Positions 1 through 8,406 of a stretch of 64,000 nucleotides of DNA are shown piece after piece (position 1 is the stretch's first letter; the number at the start of each line of letters is the position of its first letter). The position numbers and the translations under genes were made by a program. The stretch lies in the NCBI RefSeq assembly GCF_009674535.1, contig NZ_WKJK01000024.1, positions 32,154 to 96,153 of the forward strand, given 5' to 3'. Source of the stretch: Duganella guangzhouensis (GTDB lineage: Bacteria > Pseudomonadota > Gammaproteobacteria > Burkholderiales > Burkholderiaceae_D). Under the pieces are notes generated by a model, which saw only the letters and a program-made list of their open reading frames with translations, was not told the DNA's origin and made no database searches.

Positions 1-372
1 CGCGCTGGCGCCACCGGCGAAGCGGTATCGCTGGTCTGCGTGGACGAGCACGACATGTTGAAAGACATCGAAAAGCTCATCAAGCAGACCCTGCCGCGTG
101 ACGTGATCCCGGGCTTCGAACCGGACCCAACCGCGCGTCCACAACCGATCCAGCTGCGCAGTGGTGGCCCAGGCCACCGCAATGGCGGCTCCGGCCGTCA
201 AGGCGGCGCCCCGCGCAACAAGCCCGCCGCAAGCGGCAACGGCAACAGCAGCGGCAACAAGCCACGCTCCGCCGGCGGCGGCGGCAACGGCAACGGCCCA
301 CGTCCAGCCAACGGCGGCGGCAACGCCCCACGCGGCGCCCAGCAGCACCGCTCCGGCGGCCGAGGCCGCTAA
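1..372 (+). CDS. rhlE: DEAD-box RNA helicase RhlE, C-terminal part (5' end outside window)
   Basis: The reading frame is open from base 1 and stops with TAA at 370-372, leaving the last 123 residues. The first residues (RAGATGEAVSLV) fit the end of helicase motif VI of RecA domain 2. They are followed by the typical RhlE segment DEHDMLKDIEKLI and PRDVIPGFEPD. The rest is a low-complexity Gly/Asn/Arg/Pro/Ala tail of about 75 residues. Such basic tails are known in RhlE proteins and are thought to help RNA binding. The protein would be a cytoplasmic ATP-dependent RNA helicase for RNA turnover and ribosome assembly. The subfamily call rests only on this C-terminal part. Confidence 0.85.
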   Translation, partial: RAGATGEAVSLVCVDEHDMLKDIEKLIKQTLPRDVIPGFEPDPTARPQPIQLRSGGPGHRNGGSGRQGGAPRNKPAASGNGNSSGNKPRSAGGGGNGNGPRPANGGGNAPRGAQQHRSGGRGR

Positions 373-378
373 ATAACT

Positions 379-467
379 CCGGGGTCAGGTCCATCATTTC
401 TACACGGTCTCTACCGTAGCGGGACGCTACGGTAGAGACCGTGTAGAAATGATGGACCTGACCCCGG
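379..467. repeat. Perfect 42-bp inverted repeat with 5-nt loop
   Basis: Bases 379-420 and 426-467 are exact reverse complements (42 of 42) around the loop GGGAC at 421-425. The outer part of each arm contains GGGGTCAGGTCC. There is no T-tract after the hairpin, so it is not a classical intrinsic terminator, although it lies between the rhlE stop and hyi. The perfect arms suggest a small mobile repeat (REP/MITE-like) or two head-to-head copies of a dispersed repeat; that origin is inference. Confidence 0.9.
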
Positions 468-503
468 GTTACAATGGTGGTTCTGTCACTGAAGGCTTTC
501 GCT

Positions 504-1283
504 ATGCCCAAGTTCGCCGCCAATCTGTCGATGATGTATGTCGACGCGCCTTTCCTCGATCGCTTCGCGCTCGCCCACGATGCCGGTTTCTCGGCGGTGG
601 AATTTCTCTTCCCCTATGCTTTCGACGCTGATCTGATTGCCGAGCGTCTGCGCCGCTATCAGTTGCAGCTGGTGCTGTTCAATCTGCCGCCCGGCGACTG
701 GAATGCCGGTGACCGCGGCATGGCCTGCGATCCGCGCCGCGTCGATGAGTTCCGCGCCGGTGTCGCCAGCGCGCTTGATTACGCCTCCGAACTGGGCGTG
801 CAGCAGTTGCACTGCATGGCCGGCAAGACCCCAGCCGGACTCGATCCGCTACGCGCCCGCGCCACGTATATCGATAATCTGCGCTATGCCGCCGGTCAGG
901 CCCAGCCGCACGGCATCAATCTGTTGATCGAGCCGATCAATCACTACGATATGCCCGGCTATTTCCTCAACCACAGCCACCAGGCGGTGCAAATCATCGA
1001 GGAAGCCGCTTGCCCCAACCTGTTCCTGCAGTACGACATCTACCATATGCAGCGCATGGAGGGCGAGCTGTCCAATACCATTCAGGCGCTGCTGCCCTTC
1101 ATCAAGCATATGCAGATTGCCGATACCCCCGGCCGCCACGAGCCCGGCAGCGGCGAGATCAATTACCGCCACCTGTTCGCCCACATCGACCGCATCGGCT
1201 ACGATGGCTGGCTGGGCTGTGAATATATGCCGGCCGGCGACACTAACGCCGGTCTCGGCTGGCGGCAAACACTCACCGCCTGA
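504..1283 (+). CDS. hyi: Hydroxypyruvate isomerase family protein
   Basis: A 259-aa TIM-barrel protein of the AP-endonuclease-2/xylose isomerase-like family, close in length to E. coli Hyi (258 aa). Family signatures visible are the N-terminal FAANLSMMY, the NLPPGDW segment, EPIN (metal-ligand Glu) near residue 143, QYDIYHMQ and the C-terminal GCEYMP. The enzyme interconverts hydroxypyruvate and tartronate semialdehyde in glyoxylate metabolism; related members act on other keto-sugars, so the exact substrate is not certain. The ATG at 504 was chosen because GAAGG lies 8 nt upstream; an in-frame ATG at 474 sits directly after the hairpin and lacks a ribosome site. No glyoxylate operon partners are next to it. 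Confidence 0.85.
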   Translation: MPKFAANLSMMYVDAPFLDRFALAHDAGFSAVEFLFPYAFDADLIAERLRRYQLQLVLFNLPPGDWNAGDRGMACDPRRVDEFRAGVASALDYASELGVQQLHCMAGKTPAGLDPLRARATYIDNLRYAAGQAQPHGINLLIEPINHYDMPGYFLNHSHQAVQIIEEAACPNLFLQYDIYHMQRMEGELSNTIQALLPFIKHMQIADTPGRHEPGSGEINYRHLFAHIDRIGYDGWLGCEYMPAGDTNAGLGWRQTLTA

Positions 1284-1350
1284 TCTGCGCTCGCGCAACA
1301 CGGAGATATTCACTACAGGCAACAATCGTCCCACCTACTGTGGAGTGCTC

Positions 1351-2118
1351 ATGAAACTGTCCCGTCTGTTCTTGATGCTGGGTTTGCTGGCCATCCTCAC
1401 TGGCTGCGCCAGCAGCACGCCGCGCATGGCCGAGGTGCGCGCCTTTGCCGCCGAATCGCCCAAGCTGGGCGCTTATCATGAATTGACCGAGCGCTACCGC
1501 TACACCTATCAGCGCGAGCAGCCTTATCTGTCGCCCGAGGCCGATGCCCGCGAGCAGCCGCTGGACGCCCGCCGCCAACAAGCCTGCGACGATTTCGTCA
1601 AACTGCAATACGGCCTGCAAGCCTATATGCAAACGCTGGGCAAGCTGGCCGGCGACAATCGCTATGACTTCGAAGACCAGGTCAAGAATCTCAGCACCGG
1701 CATCAAAGCCTGGCCCGACTCCGGCCTGGAAGACCGCCACGTCAACGCTTTCGCCGGCCTGACCCGACTGATCAGCCGCGGCATCAGCGCGCCCTATCAG
1801 GAGCAAGCCGTCAACGACATCCTGCGCGACGGCCAGCAGCCGGTGCAAGATGTACTGGACGCGATGCGCACGCTGTTGCGCTTGTACGATAAGAGCAGCG
1901 ACAACGAACAAAAAATCGTGATCGGCATGCTGGAATCGGAGATCCCCTTCCTCGATCCCAAACGCGAACGTCTGCTGCTGGCCCTGGCCCGTTCGCAGCA
2001 GCAGGACAAGCAGAACGAGTACCGCCTGATCGGCCTGCGCTACACGCTGGCGCGCAAGAACCTGGATGCGATCGAGCAGCAGCACCGCGCGCTGGTGGCG
2101 CAACTTCCCCCCAAATAA
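1351..2118 (+). CDS. Hypothetical lipoprotein
   Basis: A 255-aa protein with a clear lipoprotein signal: positively charged MKLSR, a hydrophobic core and the lipobox LTGC (Cys about residue 20). It should be exported and anchored in a membrane, probably the outer membrane. The mature part is charged and helical, with no domain I recognise. Start at 1351 is supported by GGAG at 1343-1346. The stop is followed immediately by the ribosome site of the next gene (AAGGAG overlapping the TAA), so the two are very likely co-transcribed and may work together. Confidence 0.75.
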   Translation: MKLSRLFLMLGLLAILTGCASSTPRMAEVRAFAAESPKLGAYHELTERYRYTYQREQPYLSPEADAREQPLDARRQQACDDFVKLQYGLQAYMQTLGKLAGDNRYDFEDQVKNLSTGIKAWPDSGLEDRHVNAFAGLTRLISRGISAPYQEQAVNDILRDGQQPVQDVLDAMRTLLRLYDKSSDNEQKIVIGMLESEIPFLDPKRERLLLALARSQQQDKQNEYRLIGLRYTLARKNLDAIEQQHRALVAQLPPK

Positions 2119-2127
2119 GGAGCAGCC

Positions 2128-2553
2128 ATGGCAGACCCGCAATCGCAAGCCGCGATCGAAACATTGGCCGATCATCTGTCCGCCAGCGCCAATGCGCTGC
2201 ACGCGCGCCTGATGCGCGCCATCCGCAATCCCGGCCCGGATGGCGCCCTGCCCGGCATTTCGCAGGGTGTGGCGCAGGCGCTGTTTGAAAACGAGGTGGC
2301 GCTGCGCCAGCGCGCCAACAGTCTGTATCTGGATGCGGCGGTACTGGCCGCCAGCGGCCTCGGCGCGCAACAACAGCAGTTGCTGGACCTGACCGCGCTG
2401 GCGCAGCAGAAAATCGATCACATCAACCGTCTCAAGGATCTGGTCGACCTCGCCGCCGAGCTGCTGACGCTGGGCGCGGCGGTGGCCACCGGCAAGCCGG
2501 AACGGCTGCTGTCACCACTGGAAAAACTCAAGCAGCACATCGAAGCGCTGTAG
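2128..2553 (+). CDS. Hypothetical helical protein paired with the upstream lipoprotein
   Basis: A 141-aa, Ala/Leu/Gln-rich, predicted all-helical protein without signal peptide or membrane segment; it begins MADPQSQAAIE. AAGGAG at 2118-2123, overlapping the stop of the lipoprotein gene, gives a good ribosome site and implies translational coupling. I recognise no family. The coupling to a lipoprotein suggests a cytoplasmic or periplasm-associated partner, but no function can be assigned. Confidence 0.65.
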   Translation: MADPQSQAAIETLADHLSASANALHARLMRAIRNPGPDGALPGISQGVAQALFENEVALRQRANSLYLDAAVLAASGLGAQQQQLLDLTALAQQKIDHINRLKDLVDLAAELLTLGAAVATGKPERLLSPLEKLKQHIEAL

Positions 2554-2599
2554 AACGATTCTTGCCAACGCCAGTCCAATGCTCTGAGGAGCACGCAAC

Positions 2600-2974
2600 A
2601 TGAATGGACTGGACGATCAACAATGGCAGGTACTGCAGACGCGGCTGGAACGCGTGCGCGTCGCGCTGCTGACCCGGCTGGCGGACGATCTCGACCGCAG
2701 CACCGATCTGCGCCTGCCACTGCCGCACCAGGCCGAAGCCTCGCCGGCCGACAACGCCAGCCAGCGCATCCTGCACGCGGCGGTGCACGAGGCCGCCACC
2801 CACACCGCGCGTCAGCTGGACGTGGTGCAGCACGCGCTGGCCAAGTTTGCCGAGCAGGCCTATGGATTGTGTGAAAGCTGCGGCGAGGCCATCGGCTATT
2901 CGCGCCTGAACGCGCGCCCGGAAGCGCGCTTCTGCATCAATTGCCAGACCCGGCTGGAACAGCGCCGCCGTTGA
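2600..2974 (+). CDS. DksA/TraR-family C4 zinc-finger protein
   Basis: 124 aa. The C-terminal part carries a DksA/TraR zinc finger: Cys91-x2-Cys94 and Cys112-x2-Cys115, in the context YGLCESCGEAIGYSRL and FCINCQ. The N-terminal 80 residues form a helical coiled-coil-like region. Family members bind in the secondary channel of RNA polymerase and modulate initiation, often with ppGpp. This one is shorter than canonical DksA (about 150 aa), so it is a DksA-like paralogue rather than dksA itself. AGGAG at 2587-2591 precedes the start. It is convergent with the next gene, with 3 bp between the stops. Confidence 0.85.
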   Translation: MNGLDDQQWQVLQTRLERVRVALLTRLADDLDRSTDLRLPLPHQAEASPADNASQRILHAAVHEAATHTARQLDVVQHALAKFAEQAYGLCESCGEAIGYSRLNARPEARFCINCQTRLEQRRR

Positions 2975-2977
2975 AGC

Positions 2978-3340
2978 TTAATCGTCCGACAGCCAGGGCT
3001 GGCTGCGGATCTTGGCCACCTGCCGCTGCGCCATCAAGCGCCACAGCAGCAGGGCATCGGCCTGCTGCTGGACCGTCATGGTGCGTGGCGACGCCAGCGC
3101 GATTTCACAATCGCGGTCCGACCATTCGGCAAAGCGCACCGCGCCGCCGCTCGAGACCTCCATCTCGTACATCAGGCCATCGTCGTAGCCGAAGCGCAGC
3201 ACCGCGCTGCCGGGGCCGCCGTCGGGACTGGCGATCTTGCCGCTGTAGACATCGGCCAGCGCGGCCGCCATCTGGGCTTCCGAGGGCGCGGGGACATCGC
3301 GTCCGTCAGGACGTGTGAGCACTAGCCATGCCTGAGTCAT
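2978..3340 (-). CDS. Hypothetical protein
   Basis: 120 aa, beginning MTQAWLVLTRPDGRDV. It has no signal peptide, no membrane segment and no motif that I recognise. The sequence mixes short beta-like and helical parts and ends QRQVAKIRSQPWLSDD. Base and codon use are like the neighbours, and it is bounded by a convergent gene at 2974 and a gap before the next minus-strand gene, which supports a real single-gene unit. Function unknown. Confidence 0.6.
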   Translation of the reverse strand: MTQAWLVLTRPDGRDVPAPSEAQMAAALADVYSGKIASPDGGPGSAVLRFGYDDGLMYEMEVSSGGAVRFAEWSDRDCEIALASPRTMTVQQQADALLLWRLMAQRQVAKIRSQPWLSDD

Positions 3341-3483
3341 TGCCGCCTCCCGCTGTTCGGTTGCGCGTTTCGGTTGTGGTTAGCGGCTATCATACCGAAA
3401 ATTGCCTAGCGCGCAGGCATAGTCTCGGATAAGCAACAACCTTGCGCCAGATGGCAGATAACAAGCCGACACTATTGCCGGAC

Positions 3484-4035
3484 TCAGGCCGGCAGCGGCA
3501 GCGAATTGGGGTCGAAATCGCGCCAGTCGCCGCCGCTGATCTGGCCCTCGGCGCGTTCGATGTCGCGCCCGCCCAGCCGGCGCAGAATGTCCAGCGCCCT
3601 GGCTTCCTGCGCGCCATCGTCGACCGCCACGGCGATCATCATGCCGGCCTTGCGCGGCGGCCGCCGGTTGCCGCCATCGTCCTCGGGCTCGCCGCGTTCC
3701 TTCATCTTGTGCAAGCTGTACAACGAGCCGACGTGGGCGCCCACCAGCGCGCCCACCACCGGTCCCAGCGGCCCGCTGATCGGGATGGTGGCCGCGCCCG
3801 CCAGCGCACCGGCCACGGCGCCGGTCGCGCCGCCCTGCACCACTCCCTCGTCGCTGTCCTTGGCGCCGGGTGATTTGTCGTGGTCACCGCCCAGCTCGTA
3901 CAAATCGTGCTGGCCCGGCGGATTGACGTAAAACGAACTGATGCGTGTCGCGGCAAAGCCGGCGTCCAGCAACGCCAGCCGCGCATCGGCGATTTCATCC
4001 TGCAACTGGAAATGGCCCGCAATAATCGTGCTCAT
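3484..4035 (-). CDS. Glycine-zipper general-stress-type protein
   Basis: 183 aa. The N-terminal 55 residues (MSTIIAGHFQLQDEIADARLALLDAGF) resemble a small regulator-like ferredoxin fold. Residues about 65-105 are a glycine-zipper hydrophobic stretch (GGATGAVAGALAGAATIP, then GPVVGALVGAHVGSLYSL), able to insert in a membrane. The C-terminal part is polar and ends with a second ferredoxin-like piece (MMIAVAVDDGAQEARALDILRRLGG). This layout is common in DUF1269-like stress proteins of betaproteobacteria. An AGGAGAAGACC segment precedes the ATG. It stands alone, divergent from the signalling operon at 4197. Confidence 0.65.
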   Translation of the reverse strand: MSTIIAGHFQLQDEIADARLALLDAGFAATRISSFYVNPPGQHDLYELGGDHDKSPGAKDSDEGVVQGGATGAVAGALAGAATIPISGPLGPVVGALVGAHVGSLYSLHKMKERGEPEDDGGNRRPPRKAGMMIAVAVDDGAQEARALDILRRLGGRDIERAEGQISGGDWRDFDPNSLPLPA

Positions 4036-4117
4036 GGTCTTCTCCTAGTTTAAGGTTTTCCGCAGTGTCGCCGCACACGCCGCCGGCGTCGGTTCGCTTG
4101 CGCACACGTTAAAACAG

Positions 4118-4145
4118 TTGAACCGGCCGGGCTACACCGTATAAT
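4118..4145 (+). promoter_or_regulatory. Sigma70-type promoter of the EAL/HDOD/kinase operon
   Basis: TTGAAC at 4118-4123 and a perfect TATAAT at 4140-4145 are separated by 16 bp, with a start expected near 4152. This leaves a leader of about 45 nt before the ATG at 4197. It is the only good promoter in the 161-bp divergent gap. Confidence 0.65.
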
Positions 4146-4196
4146 CAAACGATAGTATTTACGCGCAGCAAGCTTCCATTTCGATAGGAACGCCCG

Positions 4197-5702
4197 ATGG
4201 AGTCTGACGCCCACTCGCCGCCGCGCTACCAGCCGCTGGTCGATCTGCGCAATGGCGCGGTGGCCAGCCTGGAAGCGCTGTCCGCCCACGCGGACAGCCT
4301 GGCCGTGCTGCGCCACAGCTGCGCCGACCGCCAGCTATGGCAAGGCGGCGCGCTGGATTGCTGCGATTTCCAGGTCGCGCTCAACGTCGCGCCACCGCAG
4401 CTGTTCGATCCGCGCTTCGGCCAGCAGGTGGCGGCGCTGCTGGACGCGCATGCGCTGCAGCCGGCCGCGCTGACGCTGGAGCTGGAGGAAAGCGTGCTGT
4501 TGCAAGACCCCGCCGCCAGCGCCACCGCGCTCGACTTCTTCAAGCAACTGGGCGTGTGCCTGACCCTGGACCGCTTTGGCGCCGGCCCGGCCTGCCTGGA
4601 CCATCTGCGCCGCTATCCCTTCGATTTCGTCAAGCTGGACGCCGCCTGCGTACACGCCGTGCCCGAGGACGCCGCCGCCGCCGCCCACTGCCAGGCGCTG
4701 ATCGCGATGGCGCAGCACCTTGGCCTGCGGGTGGCGGCCGACGGTGTCCACACCGAGGCGCAGTTAAGCTTCCTGCGCGACAATCTGTGCGACCTGATAC
4801 AGGGCGACATCTACGCGCCGGCGCTGACGCCGCAGGAAATCGGCGCCCTGCTGCGCGCCGACCGCCGCCTGCCGCCCCATCTGCTGCGGCTGCAGGCACG
4901 ACGGCGCCGCCTGCTGCTGGTCGATGACGAGGTCAACATCGTGGCCGCGCTGAAGCGTCTGCTGCGCCCGGACGGCTACGACATCCTCACCGCTCACTCC
5001 GGCGAACAGGGGCTGGAACTGCTGGCGCAGCAGCCGGTCGACGTCATCATTTCGGACCAGCGCATGCCCGGCCTGAACGGCGCCGACTTCCTGCGCCAGG
5101 CGCGCACGCTGCGGCCGGACACCATCCGCATCATGCTGTCCGGCTATACCGAACTGCAATCGGTGACCGAGGCCGTCAACGAAGGCGCGATCTACAAATT
5201 CCTCACCAAGCCGTGGGACGACGAACAGCTGCGCGCCCACTTGCGCGACGCGTTCCACCTGAAAGAGATCGCCGACGACAACGCCCGCCTGCACATGGAA
5301 GTGCGCAACGCCAACCACGAGCTGGCCAGCGCCAACCGCCGCATGGAACAGCTGTTGCACCAGATGCAGCGCCAGATCGCGCGCGATGAAATCAGCCTCA
5401 ACATCGCGCGCGAAATCCTGCAACAGCTGCCGCTGCCGGTGATCGGCATGGACGACGATGGCATGATCGCCTTCGTCAACGCCGCCGCCGGCAGCCTGTT
5501 CGCGCGCGGTGGCGCGCTGCTCGGCAATGCCGCCAGCGCCGTGCTGCCGCAGCTGTTCCCGGCCGGCGCCGCGCTGCCGCCGTCCGGCCACCAGACCGAT
5601 ATCGGCGGCGCCCGTTACGCGGTCTCGGCCTGGCCGATGGGCACGCACTCGGCCTCACGCGGCAGCCTGATCACCCTCAGCCTGTGCGAGGCCGCGCCAT
5701 GA
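4197..5702 (+). CDS. Degenerate EAL - receiver - PAS signalling protein
   Basis: 501 aa in three parts. Residues 1-220 are an EAL-like domain: E26-A27-L28, N63, LELEES near 94-99, D125-R126-FGAG where active enzymes have DDFGTG, K146, ADGVHT at 181-186 instead of AEGVET, and Q202. With one Asp of DDFG changed to Arg and the EGVET Glu changed to Asp, c-di-GMP hydrolysis is doubtful; a c-di-GMP-sensing or protein-binding role is more likely. Residues about 237-350 are a complete receiver domain (D243/D244, phosphoacceptor D287, S315, K338). The C-terminal 120 residues contain a short coiled coil and a PAS-like fold. First gene of a four-gene operon; its stop overlaps the next start (ATGA). Confidence 0.85.
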   Translation: MESDAHSPPRYQPLVDLRNGAVASLEALSAHADSLAVLRHSCADRQLWQGGALDCCDFQVALNVAPPQLFDPRFGQQVAALLDAHALQPAALTLELEESVLLQDPAASATALDFFKQLGVCLTLDRFGAGPACLDHLRRYPFDFVKLDAACVHAVPEDAAAAAHCQALIAMAQHLGLRVAADGVHTEAQLSFLRDNLCDLIQGDIYAPALTPQEIGALLRADRRLPPHLLRLQARRRRLLLVDDEVNIVAALKRLLRPDGYDILTAHSGEQGLELLAQQPVDVIISDQRMPGLNGADFLRQARTLRPDTIRIMLSGYTELQSVTEAVNEGAIYKFLTKPWDDEQLRAHLRDAFHLKEIADDNARLHMEVRNANHELASANRRMEQLLHQMQRQIARDEISLNIAREILQQLPLPVIGMDDDGMIAFVNAAAGSLFARGGALLGNAASAVLPQLFPAGAALPPSGHQTDIGGARYAVSAWPMGTHSASRGSLITLSLCEAAP

Positions 5703-6523
5703 GCCCGGCCAGCCAGCTCGCCTTGGACGAGGTGGTGCGCCACATCCACGACCTGCCGTCGCTGCCGGCGGTGGTGGCAGAGCTGCTGTCCAGCATGGAA
5801 CAGGACGACGTCGACCTGCACTACCTGGCCAGCCGCATCGCGCGCGATCAGGCGCTGACCGCCAAAACGCTGCGGCTGGCCAATTCCTCGTTCTACGGCA
5901 TGCCGTCCAAGGTCAACAGCATCCAGCAGGCGATGGCGGTGCTGGGCCTGCACAGTGTGCGCACCCTGGTCACCGCCTGCGGCGTGATCGGCGCGGTGCC
6001 GCCCAGCCCGGCGGTGCCGCTCGACTTCCACACCTTCTGGCGCGAGGCGGTGGCCACCGCGGTGTGGGCGCGCGCGCTGGCGCGGCATTTGCGCCAGAGT
6101 CCGGACACCGCCTTCACCGCCGGCCTGTTGCACAACCTCGGCACGCTGGTGCTGGCCACCCGCTTCCCCGCGCAGTACGCGGCGGTACCGGCCTGGCGCC
6201 ACGAACATCAGGACGCCAGCGTGGCCGAGGCCGAACTGGCGGTGTTTGGCGTCGACCACGCCCAGGCCGGCAGCGCGCTGGCCGCGCACTGGAAATTCCC
6301 GCCCGCGATACAGGACGCTATCCGCCAACAGCACTGCGCCAACGCCGGCGGTCTGGCGCTGGTGGTCGGCCTGGCGCAACAGCTGGCCGAGCCGTCGGAG
6401 ACCGGCGCGGAACAGCGTGAACTGGCCTGGGCCACGCTGGCGCTCGGCGACGAACAGCGCCAGCAACTCAGCCAGAGCTGCCCGCTGCAGGTCAGCGATA
6501 TGTGCCAAATACTCGTCAACTAA
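5699..6523 (+). CDS. HDOD-domain signalling protein
   Basis: 274 aa, an HDOD domain over most of its length. Typical features are HIHDLPSLPAVVAELLS at the N-terminus, IARDQALTAKTLRLANSSFYG, INSIQQAMAVLGLHSVRTLV-like spacing and GLLHNLGTLVLA. HDOD domains are catalytically dead relatives of HD phosphohydrolases and serve as regulatory or scaffolding modules in bacterial signalling. The ATG at 5699 overlaps the preceding TGA (ATGA), so translation is probably coupled to the EAL-REC protein. It presumably works as an adaptor or output of the same pathway; partner proteins are inferred only from operon position. Confidence 0.85.
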   Translation: MSPASQLALDEVVRHIHDLPSLPAVVAELLSSMEQDDVDLHYLASRIARDQALTAKTLRLANSSFYGMPSKVNSIQQAMAVLGLHSVRTLVTACGVIGAVPPSPAVPLDFHTFWREAVATAVWARALARHLRQSPDTAFTAGLLHNLGTLVLATRFPAQYAAVPAWRHEHQDASVAEAELAVFGVDHAQAGSALAAHWKFPPAIQDAIRQQHCANAGGLALVVGLAQQLAEPSETGAEQRELAWATLALGDEQRQQLSQSCPLQVSDMCQILVN

Positions 6524-6532
6524 GGACAGCCC

Positions 6533-7909
6533 ATGAAACTCCCGACCCAGGCAGAAGTGGCACTGGATGAATTCTTCGACGGCCACCCGGTGCCCACCTT
6601 CGCCATCAACCGCCAGCACGTCATCACCCACTGGAACAAGGCGTGCGAGCAACTGCTGGGCTGGACCCGCGCCTGCATGGTCGGCACCCGCAACCAGTGG
6701 CAACCGTTCTACATCAAGGAGCGGCCGCTGCTGTGCGACCTGATCGTGGCCGGCGACGACAACATCGCCGCCCACTATCCGGGCCACAGCCATCCGTCGG
6801 CGCTGATCACCGGCGCCTACGAGGCCGAAGACTTCTTCCCCAACATCGGCGCCAGCGGCCACTGGCTGCACTTCACCGCCGCGCCGCTGCGCGACGCCAC
6901 CGGCCAGGTGGTGGGCGCGATTGAAACCCTGCGCGACGTCACCGAACGCCGCGTGGCCGAAAACGCGCTGCGCAAGTCGCGCGACAATCTGGAACACATC
7001 GTCGAGAAACGCACCGCCCAGCTGGCCCATGCCAACGACAAGCTGGAGGACGACATCCGCCAGTTGACCGAACTGAACGACCTGCTGTCGACCGCCCAGC
7101 AGCAGCTGGTGCAGGCCGAGAAAATGGCCTCGATCGGCCAGCTGGCGGCCGGCGTGGCGCACGAGATCAACAACCCGATCGGCTACATCTTTTCCAACGT
7201 CGGCACGCTGCAAAACTATCTGGACCAGCTGTTCGGCATGCTGGACGCCTACCAGCAAGCCGAAGCCAGCATCGCCCAGCCGGCGGTGGCGGCGCAGCTG
7301 CGCGCCATGCGCGAGCAGATCGATCTCGACTTCCTGCGCCAGGACATCCCGGCGCTGATGCGCGAATCGCGCGAGGGCATCGTGCGGGTGCGCCATATCG
7401 TCGAAGACCTGAAGGATTTTTCGCGCGCCGACGCCAGCCAGGAATGGAGCCGCGCCGACCTGCACCAGGGCATAGACTCGACGCTGAACATCGTCGGCAA
7501 CGAGGTCAAATACCGCGCCGACGTGGTCAAGGCCTATGGCGACATTCCGGAGATCGAATGCCTGCCGCTGCAAATCAACCAGGTGGTGCTGAACCTGGTG
7601 GTCAACGCCGCCCAGGCCATGGGCGAGGAACGTGGCAAGATCACGCTGCGCACCGGCATGGCCGACGCCGACACCGTCAAGCTGGAGGTGGAAGACACCG
7701 GCAACGGCATCGCGCCCGACACGCTGTCGCGCATCTTCGATCCCTTCTTCACCACCAAGGCGGTCGGCAAAGGTACCGGGCTGGGGCTGTCGCTGGCCTA
7801 CGGCATCGTGCAAAAGCACAAGGGCCGGATCGAAGTCGATACCGAACTGGGCCGTGGCACCTGTTTCCGCGTGCTGCTGCCGGTCCGCCACACCGAGGAG
7901 CAAGCATGA
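6533..7909 (+). CDS. PAS-containing sensor histidine kinase
   Basis: 458 aa, no transmembrane segment, so probably cytoplasmic. A PAS domain covers about residues 10-140 (DEFFDGHPVPTFAINRQH...ETLRDVTERR), followed by a coiled coil (145-195). The HisKA H-box is ASIGQLAAGVAHEINNPIGY with phosphoacceptor His210. The ATPase domain shows the N-box NQVVLNLVVNAAQAM, the G1 box DTGNGI, FFTTK and the G2 box GTGLGLSLAYGIV. It would phosphorylate the receiver at 7906-8406 and perhaps the receiver inside the EAL protein. The spacing of 9 bp from the HDOD gene and the ATGA overlap with the response regulator show one operon. Confidence 0.93.
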   Translation: MKLPTQAEVALDEFFDGHPVPTFAINRQHVITHWNKACEQLLGWTRACMVGTRNQWQPFYIKERPLLCDLIVAGDDNIAAHYPGHSHPSALITGAYEAEDFFPNIGASGHWLHFTAAPLRDATGQVVGAIETLRDVTERRVAENALRKSRDNLEHIVEKRTAQLAHANDKLEDDIRQLTELNDLLSTAQQQLVQAEKMASIGQLAAGVAHEINNPIGYIFSNVGTLQNYLDQLFGMLDAYQQAEASIAQPAVAAQLRAMREQIDLDFLRQDIPALMRESREGIVRVRHIVEDLKDFSRADASQEWSRADLHQGIDSTLNIVGNEVKYRADVVKAYGDIPEIECLPLQINQVVLNLVVNAAQAMGEERGKITLRTGMADADTVKLEVEDTGNGIAPDTLSRIFDPFFTTKAVGKGTGLGLSLAYGIVQKHKGRIEVDTELGRGTCFRVLLPVRHTEEQA

Positions 7910-8406
7910 GCCGCATACTGCTGGTCGACGATGAACCCAATATGCTGAGCGCGCTGCAGCGGGCGCTACGGCAAAGCAAGCCGCTGGCCGGCGCCCAGAT
8001 CGAAACCTTCACCAATCCGTTCGATGCGCTGAACCGCATTTGCGTCTGCGAGTTCGATCTGGTGGTGTCCGATTTCATGATGCCGGAGATGAGCGGCGGC
8101 GAATTCCTGCAGGCGCTGAAGGACGTGGCGCCGACCACGGTGCGCATCATGCTCAGCGCCTCCACCGACTTCAAGACCGCGATGACGGCCATCAACGACG
8201 CCCACGTGTTCCGCTTCATCCCCAAGCCATGGCAGCAGGCCGAGCTGGAGCAAAACATCTTGCAGGGACTGGAGGAACGTCAGCGCCTGCTGGCCGAGGC
8301 CGGCAAAGCGCCATCGCCGCAGGAACTGGAAGCGCAACGGCTGGAGGAAGAGGAACCGGGCCTGCTGCAGGTCAAGCGCAGCGACGACGGCTCCATCATC
8401 CTGTGA
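7906..8406 (+). CDS. Single-receiver response regulator
   Basis: 166 aa. The receiver domain spans residues 1-120 with D8/D9, phosphoacceptor D56, S84 and K107 (FIPKPW). The remaining 45 residues are an acidic, Glu-rich tail (EAQRLEEEEPGLLQVKRSDDG) without a DNA-binding or enzymatic output domain. It may act as a phosphate sink, a relay or a protein-protein switch. Start at 7906 overlaps the kinase stop (ATGA). The FIPKPW/FLTKPW motif and general sequence are shared with the receiver of the EAL protein in the same operon, suggesting both are served by the same kinase. Confidence 0.9.
   Translation: MSRILLVDDEPNMLSALQRALRQSKPLAGAQIETFTNPFDALNRICVCEFDLVVSDFMMPEMSGGEFLQALKDVAPTTVRIMLSASTDFKTAMTAINDAHVFRFIPKPWQQAELEQNILQGLEERQRLLAEAGKAPSPQELEAQRLEEEEPGLLQVKRSDDGSIIL

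Noticed and set aside
5615..7903. Very long open frame antisense to the HDOD and kinase genes
   Set aside because: It is opposite to genes with clear domains, is rich in His/Arg/Gln as expected of GC-rich antisense frames, and has no known motif.
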